NCBI GenBank assembly: GCA_963829235.1
Contig: CAWHIF010000008.1
Coordinates: forward strand, 243,981 to 307,980
DNA from: Bog-756 sp963829235
GTDB taxonomy: Bacteria > Actinomycetota > Acidimicrobiia > Acidimicrobiales > RAAP-2
Direction of reading: 5' to 3'
Length of the DNA: 64,000 bases
Below, in pieces: positions 60,496 through 64,000 of the stretch. Position 1 is the first letter of the stretch, and each line of letters opens with the position of its first letter. Below the pieces are notes generated by a model that saw nothing but the letters and a program-made list of their open reading frames with translations, did no database searches and was not told where the DNA came from. The translations under genes and the position numbers were made by a program.

Positions 60496-60501
60496 TAGCC
60501 T
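60496..60501 (+). promoter_or_regulatory. Leaderless -10 box for glmS
   Basis: TAGCCT lies 7 nt before the ATG at 60509. The wording TAGCCTTGGGCCC up to the ATG is the same as at lysC. Confidence 0.45.
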
Positions 60502-60508
60502 TGGGCCC

Positions 60509-62374
<1,866 letters not shown>

Positions 62375-62378
<4 letters not shown>

Positions 62379-62904
62379 CGGCGGCCGCCGTGCGTGGCGG
62401 TGCGGCCGGGCTCGACCGCCGGGTGCGACGGGGCGCGCTGCCGGGTCGTGTCGGGATCGACGCGGTCGACGTGGACCGCTTCCGGGACGCTCGACCGGCG
62501 CCCGGGCTGCGCGACCGGCTGTTCACCGAGGCCGAGCGCGCCTACGCCGACCGGGCGGCGGGATCCCGGCGCCCCGGCTGGCCGCCCGTTTCGCCGCCAA
62601 GGAGGCCGATCGATGAAGGCGCTCGGGCGTGGGGATCGGCGCCTTCGCCTTCCGCGACGTCGAGGTGGTGCGCGGAGGCGACCTCGGGGCGCCCCGCGCT
62701 GGTCCTGCCACCGGCGGCCGCCGACCTGGCCGGCCGCCGCCGGGGTCGTCGCGCTGGCACATCTCGCTCACCCACACCGACCGGTGCCTGGCGGTGGCCG
62801 TGGTCGAGTGGCCGAGGCCCGCGGCCGCCGACCGGTGCGGCCACCGGTGCGCCACGGTGGCCGAGCGTCCGGCATGCAGCCGGTCCTCACCGTCTCGGAG
62901 ATGA
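62375..62904 (+). CDS. acpS: Holo-[acyl-carrier-protein] synthase (many frame breaks)
   Basis: AcpS transfers phosphopantetheine to acyl carrier protein. VGIDAVDVDRFRD gives the metal-binding Asp, LFTEAERAYADR and RFAAKEA...KALG the second signature, and WHISLTHTDRCLAVAVVEW the end of the fold. These motifs lie in several frames. GTG start overlaps the glmS stop; the end at 62904 overlaps nnr and is uncertain. Confidence 0.82.
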
Positions 62905-64000
62905 GGCGGTCGACGCCGCCGCCCTGGCCGACCCCGCGCGACGCCTGGTGGGCCGGGCCGGCGCCGGCGGTGGCCGTCGCCGCCCTCGGCTCCTGGGTGG
63001 CGGCTACGGCCGCCGGGTCGTGGTGGTGGCCGGCAAGGGCAACAACGGGGCCGACGGCCGGGTGGCCGCCGTCCGGTCCTGCGCCGGCGGGGGGCCCGGG
63101 TGACGGTGGTCGAGGCGGGCGTCGGCCCCCGACCGCTGCCCCGTGCGACCTGGTGGTCGACGCCGCCTACGGCACCGGCTTCCGGGGCGAGTACCGGGCC
63201 CCGCGCGGTGCCCCCGGGCACGCCGGTCCTGGCCGTGGACATCCCCTCGGGGGTCGACGGGGACACCGGGGAGGCCGGGGGGCGGCCCCCTGGCCGCCGA
63301 CCGCACGGTGACCTTCGCCGCCCTCAAGCCGGGGCTGCTCCAGGGGGACGGGCCGGGCTGGCCGGACGGGTCGCGGTGGCCGACATCGGCCTGCCCGTCG
63401 AGCGGACCCGGCTCGGCCGTGGTCGAGGACGCCGACGTCGGCCGCCCTCGTGCCCCGGCCGGCCCGGGGGCACAAGTGGTCCGCCGCCGTGCCGTGGTGG
63501 CCGGGTCGCCGGGGATGACGGGGGCGGCCGGCTTGGCGCCCGCGCCGCCTACCGTGCCGGGGCGGGGATGGTCCGCCTGGGGGTCCCGGGGGCCGAGGCT
63601 GGCCGCTCGACCGGCCGGCCGAGGCGGTGAGCATCCCCTGCCCGCCGAGGGCGTGGGCCGACGCGGCCCTGGAGGCCGCGCTCGACCGGTGCCGGGCGCT
63701 CGTGGTCGGCCCGGGCCTCGGGCGCCGGCCGAGCACCGGCGGCCGAGGTCCGCGCGCCTCGTGGCCGGTCGCCGGTGCCGGTGGTGGTCGACGCCGACGG
63801 GCTCTACGCCCTCGGCAGCGGTCGGGGGCCGACGTGTCGGTCGGGTCGGCCGGTGGTGCTCACCCCCCACGACGGCGAGTACGCCCGCCTGATGGGGACA
63901 GAGACCGGACCGGGCGGCTTCATCGACGCCGCCCGTCGTCTGGCCCGTGCGTCGGGCGCCGTCGCCTGGTGAAGGGACCGACTACCGCTGTGGCCCATCC
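62874..64000 (+). CDS. nnr: Bifunctional NAD(P)H-hydrate repair enzyme, cut by window end (many frame breaks)
   Basis: This protein joins an epimerase (YjeF N-terminal) and an ADP/ATP-dependent dehydratase domain that repair damaged NAD(P)H. The epimerase part has MQPVLTVSEM, VVVAGKGNNGADGR and VLAVDIPSGVDGDTGE. The dehydratase part has LVVGPGLG, VPVVVDADGLYALGS and VVLTPHDGEYARLMG. All are in scattered frames with at least ten breaks. The gene runs past base 64000. The acpS-nnr order is common in actinobacteria. Confidence 0.85.

Overview
The window is a GC-rich chromosomal segment of an actinobacterium. Evidence: third codon positions are almost all G or C; tRNA-Thr/tRNA-Met/rpmG and tRNA-Trp/secE/nusG/rplK/rplA occur in the classic actinobacterial order; there is an acyl-CoA carboxylase epsilon subunit, a MptB-type mannosyltransferase and frequent leaderless promoters. 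Acidimicrobiia is my best guess for the class, an inference from gene content rather than from any search. I see no insertion sequence, prophage, CRISPR array, rRNA or defence locus.

Region 1 (1-22.7 kb) holds metabolic and housekeeping genes in short units. It starts with acyl-CoA carboxylation and ethylmalonyl-CoA chemistry (end of pccB, accE, ecm, 3-hydroxyacyl-CoA dehydrogenase). Next come an S51-family protein, two cyclophilins (one soluble, one membrane-anchored), lysC and asd for aspartate-family amino acids, phoU, a type II NADH dehydrogenase, rmuC, a UDP-sulfoquinovose synthase homologue, an unrecognised membrane-anchored protein, citrate synthase, a TesB thioesterase, a GH1 glycosidase, a GtrA protein, yajQ, tRNA-Tyr, an MptB-like mannosyltransferase and a GNAT acetyltransferase. 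Many of these genes have a TANNNT hexamer 6-8 nt before the start codon, the signature of leaderless transcription.

Region 2 (22.7-40.3 kb) is the transcription and translation core: tRNA-Thr, tRNA-Met, rpmG, tRNA-Trp, secE-nusG-rplK-rplA, an L10 leader with rplJ-rplL, rpoB-rpoC, then the str operon rpsL-rpsG-fusA-tuf and rpsJ.

Region 3 (40.3-57.1 kb) holds the S10, spc and alpha operons in standard order, from rplC to rplQ, including secY, adk, map, infA, rpmJ and rpoA. Region 4 (57.1-64 kb) continues with truA, rplM-rpsI, glmM, glmS, acpS and nnr, the last cut by the window end.

The most striking feature is that reading frames are intact up to about 30.48 kb, then break with rising density to the end. 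Where protein conservation lets me place the change, the extra or missing base mostly sits at a synonymous third codon position, often with both alternative bases written side by side (for example CTCG where Leu CTC or CTG is expected). I read this as a consensus that merged closely related strains, not as decay of essential genes. Genes affected are annotated over their whole span, with the break points stated. A separate 55-bp insertion, containing a sharply AT-rich stretch and flanked by a 6-bp direct repeat, interrupts rpoA.
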